Shown here piece by piece: positions 62,340 to 64,000 of a DNA stretch of 64,000 bases. The notes under the pieces are model-generated. The model did no database searches and was not told the origin of the DNA. It worked only from the letters and a program-made list of their open reading frames with translations. Position numbers and translations under genes: made by a program. The stretch is from assembly GCF_015864575.1 (NCBI RefSeq), contig NZ_JADYWW010000002.1, positions 248,001-312,000 of the forward strand, in the 5' to 3' direction. This DNA is from Salinibacterium sp. SWN248 (GTDB taxonomy: Bacteria; Actinomycetota; Actinomycetes; Actinomycetales; Microbacteriaceae). Each line of letters starts with the position of its first letter. The first letter of the stretch is position 1.

Positions 62340-62648
62340 TCACTTGAGCCAGCGCACGGGCCCTGACAGAGGCCGCCAACCGAAATGAAGTTTCTCTAGG
62401 GCCTGTTCATCTTCAGATCCATATGGGATCCAGTCAATAGCCCATTCCGTTTCTATCCAGTCGACGATGTCATCGCCCTCGAAGTGCATGTCGCCCGGGA
62501 TTCCGGGTGTTGGAGAAGGATGCACCACTACGGTCCACCATTCCGGGAGCGTGTCTGGATAAACAAACACATAGCGCCCTTGCCAGGGGCCGGAATTGGC
62601 GAGACCAACTCGGCCCTGACTACCCCAAAACTCCAGAGCACGAGTCAT
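62340..62648 (-). CDS. Candidate RHS immunity protein
   Basis: A 102-residue soluble, acidic, Trp-rich protein ([20 protein letters not shown] at the start, [15 protein letters not shown] in the middle, [20 protein letters not shown] further on). ATG at 62648 overlaps the TGA of the RHS gene (ATGA), so it is translationally coupled to the tip. Small acidic proteins directly after an RHS tip are usually its immunity protein. The family was not recognised. The frame is open to 62732, but the coupled ATG is preferred. Confidence 0.72.
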   Translation of the reverse strand: MTRALEFWGSQGRVGLANSGPWQGRYVFVYPDTLPEWWTVVVHPSPTPGIPGDMHFEGDDIVDWIETEWAIDWIPYGSEDEQALEKLHFGWRPLSGPVRWLK

Positions 62649-64000
62649 TCTAAAATCGGCCCCAATGGTTGACGTGGAGGTTGGAGTATAAGTGACTCCC
62701 GCGGTTTCCGTATGTAAGGTTCGAAGATACACCGAATCTTCCTTTTGAAGCCCCCCCGAAAACCAGCCGAACCGTTTTGAATCCAGCCTGACCCACTTCT
62801 GGAACGGTCACGGATGGCCGTGTGTTGCCACGATCTTGTCCACACTCGCCCAGCAATTGCAGCGGCGGGCCTACTCGCGGAGACACTCGCCACGTTACCT
62901 GCACCGGGCGTAAGTCGACGTGTGGCATTCAGCACTTTCAACACACCGCTACCTATGCTCGCTGTACCTCCGCCAACCGCGCCCAGCAGACCTCCAACCA
63001 CGCCCGCTGAGACGAATCCCATCGCCGAATACTCGCTTGCGTCCGTAGTGACGGCGTATGTTGCGACTCCTGCGGCAATGCCGATCACCGCACCGACGAC
63101 GACCCCACAAACTACCGTTGCCGCACAGGCGATACCTGCGGCGACAACTGCCACCGTCGCTGCAACTGCTATGAATACGCTCCAGAAACCACCGGAATCG
63201 GAATCAGCACTCATACCAGACAGGTCGAGCTGGTTGATCGGGTCAGCCGGGTAGTCATAAGCATTCGTCACCCCACCCTCAACCGGGTCAACCTCTAAGA
63301 ACCTGCCAAGTCCGGCAACATACTGTCTGGCACCCATTTCAATCGTGGCGATCGAACCCTGATGCTCATACAACTTCCGGTGCTGCCCCACGAACGCGTA
63401 GTCCGCCTCCCCCGGCGAGGTGTCAGTGACCGCGTCATCCGCCACCTCAGTACCGATGTCGCCGGTGACCGGGTCGATGGGTTGCCCGAACGGATCGAAC
63501 GCAGCTCGCGCACCGATGCGAACACCAACATGGTCGGTGAGGATGATCGAGTCACCATGCAAGTTCCGGTATGACCACTTCGCATCCGAAGCCACCGGGA
63601 GTGACACGCTCACCCCGCCCGGTAACGACAGAGTCTGCTCAATCAACGCACCGGCACCATCCAACACACCGAACAGGCCACCCGCAGTAAACGTGTAACG
63701 GATAACCTCTGCCGCCTCACCCGGCGCGGTCAAGGTGCGTTGCACGATCCGCCCCGTCGCATCCCGAAGATATTTGATCTCGGTGCCGTCATCCAACGCC
63801 GTCTTCATGTGGCGGTCGGCGCCGTCATAGAACAGTTGCTGATCAGCCAACCTCGTCGTGTTGCCATGCGCGTCATACGTCAGACTTGCCGCACCCAAAT
63901 TTGTGGACAGCAGAGTGTTTGCCCCTGCCGGAGCACCCGCCACAGCCGTCGACACCAACCGGTCAGACCCGTCATAACAGTAATCAGTGGTGATCGGGGT
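62645..64000 (-). CDS. RHS/YD-repeat polymorphic toxin, C-terminal part
   Basis: The minus-strand frame is open to the right edge ([18 protein letters not shown] at the edge), so the gene continues beyond the window. It has YD repeats ([21 protein letters not shown]), the RHS core ([35 protein letters not shown]) and the junction [13 protein letters not shown] tip of about 190 residues follows, with a hydrophobic Gly/Ala stretch ([20 protein letters not shown]). RHS proteins carry toxic tips for contact-dependent competition. The last 75 residues are Arg/Ser-rich and may be out of frame (see findings). The toxin type is unknown. Confidence 0.88.
   Translation of the reverse strand, partial: TPITTDYCYDGSDRLVSTAVAGAPAGANTLLSTNLGAASLTYDAHGNTTRLADQQLFYDGADRHMKTALDDGTEIKYLRDATGRIVQRTLTAPGEAAEVIRYTFTAGGLFGVLDGAGALIEQTLSLPGGVSVSLPVASDAKWSYRNLHGDSIILTDHVGVRIGARAAFDPFGQPIDPVTGDIGTEVADDAVTDTSPGEADYAFVGQHRKLYEHQGSIATIEMGARQYVAGLGRFLEVDPVEGGVTNAYDYPADPINQLDLSGMSADSDSGGFWSVFIAVAATVAVVAAGIACAATVVCGVVVGAVIGIAAGVATYAVTTDASEYSAMGFVSAGVVGGLLGAVGGGTASIGSGVLKVLNATRRLTPGAGNVASVSASRPAAAIAGRVWTRSWQHTAIRDRSRSGSGWIQNGSAGFRGGFKRKIRCIFEPYIRKPRESLILQPPRQPLGPILE
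63222..63948. repeat. Direct repeat B: RHS core module (main gene copy)
   Basis: Partner of 60481-61207. On the right the similarity ends at ACAGCCG, where the main gene continues as GTCGACACCAACC while the orphan copy diverges into AAGGGAACAGG and the G15 tract. The left boundary coincides with the DLSG junction after which the two tips differ entirely. Confidence 0.9.

Noticed and set aside
59555-64000. Transposon or prophage origin of the repeat region
   Set aside because: No transposase, integrase, terminal inverted repeat or phage gene is visible; the repeats are RHS core and a neighbouring gene tail.

Overview
The window looks like a chromosomal segment of a high-GC Gram-positive bacterium, most likely an actinobacterium of the family Microbacteriaceae. 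This is inferred from gene content and order (glmU-prs, rplY-pth, metG-tatD-rsmA-ispE followed by an ABC-F gene, a GT39 protein mannosyltransferase gene near rsmI), GTG starts, actinobacterial protein variants, and the constant recurrence of the word GGATGC/GCATCC. Genus cannot be fixed from the sequence alone.

Layout. 1-8 kb: 5' end of mazG (minus, cut by the left edge), an SGNH-type hydrolase, a membrane-anchored thermonuclease, a CPBP membrane protease, then mfd and rplY-pth (minus). 8-16 kb: a carbohydrate-acid block with a FadR-type regulator (plus) facing an idonate/gluconate operon gntK-gntT-idnO-idnD (minus), then a flavin-binding protein, a small monooxygenase and gnd. Gluconate would be imported, phosphorylated and oxidised by Gnd. 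16-24 kb: fadD, glmU-prs, a lipoprotein, tRNA-Gln(UUG) with a strong terminator, marR-yeiH, and a DM13 lipoprotein/DoxX pair. 24-33 kb: a two-component system, an ABC-F protein, ispE, a DUF4287-like gene, rsmA, tatD and metG. 32.5-36.5 kb: the fructose operon fruR-fruK-fruA. 36.5-46 kb: SRPBCC protein, rsmI, an EamA transporter, an MmpL-type exporter divergent from a TetR regulator with a clear palindrome between them, pmt, metY and a CoA-binding protein.

46-56 kb: a catabolic import cluster. A FadR-type repressor is divergent from a peptide-type ABC transporter (binding protein, two permeases, fused double ATPase). These are followed without gaps by a P1/DmpA-type N-terminal-nucleophile hydrolase, an amidase-signature hydrolase and an MFS carrier. 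A perfect FadR-type operator (TGGTCAGACCA core) lies in the divergent promoter. The combination suggests uptake and hydrolysis of a small peptide or amide oligomer; the substrate is unknown. 56-59.6 kb: HNH protein, DUF1003 membrane protein, thioredoxin-like DUF255 protein and a metallo-beta-lactamase-fold hydrolase.

59.6-64 kb: the most unusual part, an RHS/YD-repeat polymorphic toxin locus. The main RHS gene enters from the right edge on the minus strand and ends with a variable tip, followed by an ATGA-coupled small gene (candidate immunity) and a membrane protein. About 2.7 kb downstream lies an orphan RHS C-terminal module whose core is an approximately 727 bp direct repeat of the main gene, with a different tip and its own small membrane protein. 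Between the two modules is a remnant copy of the 3' end of the neighbouring metallo-hydrolase gene, so the tip-immunity-flank unit appears to be duplicated. The orphan module starts at a tract of 15 G adjoining a CA repeat. No CRISPR array, insertion sequence, transposase, prophage or rRNA gene was seen.
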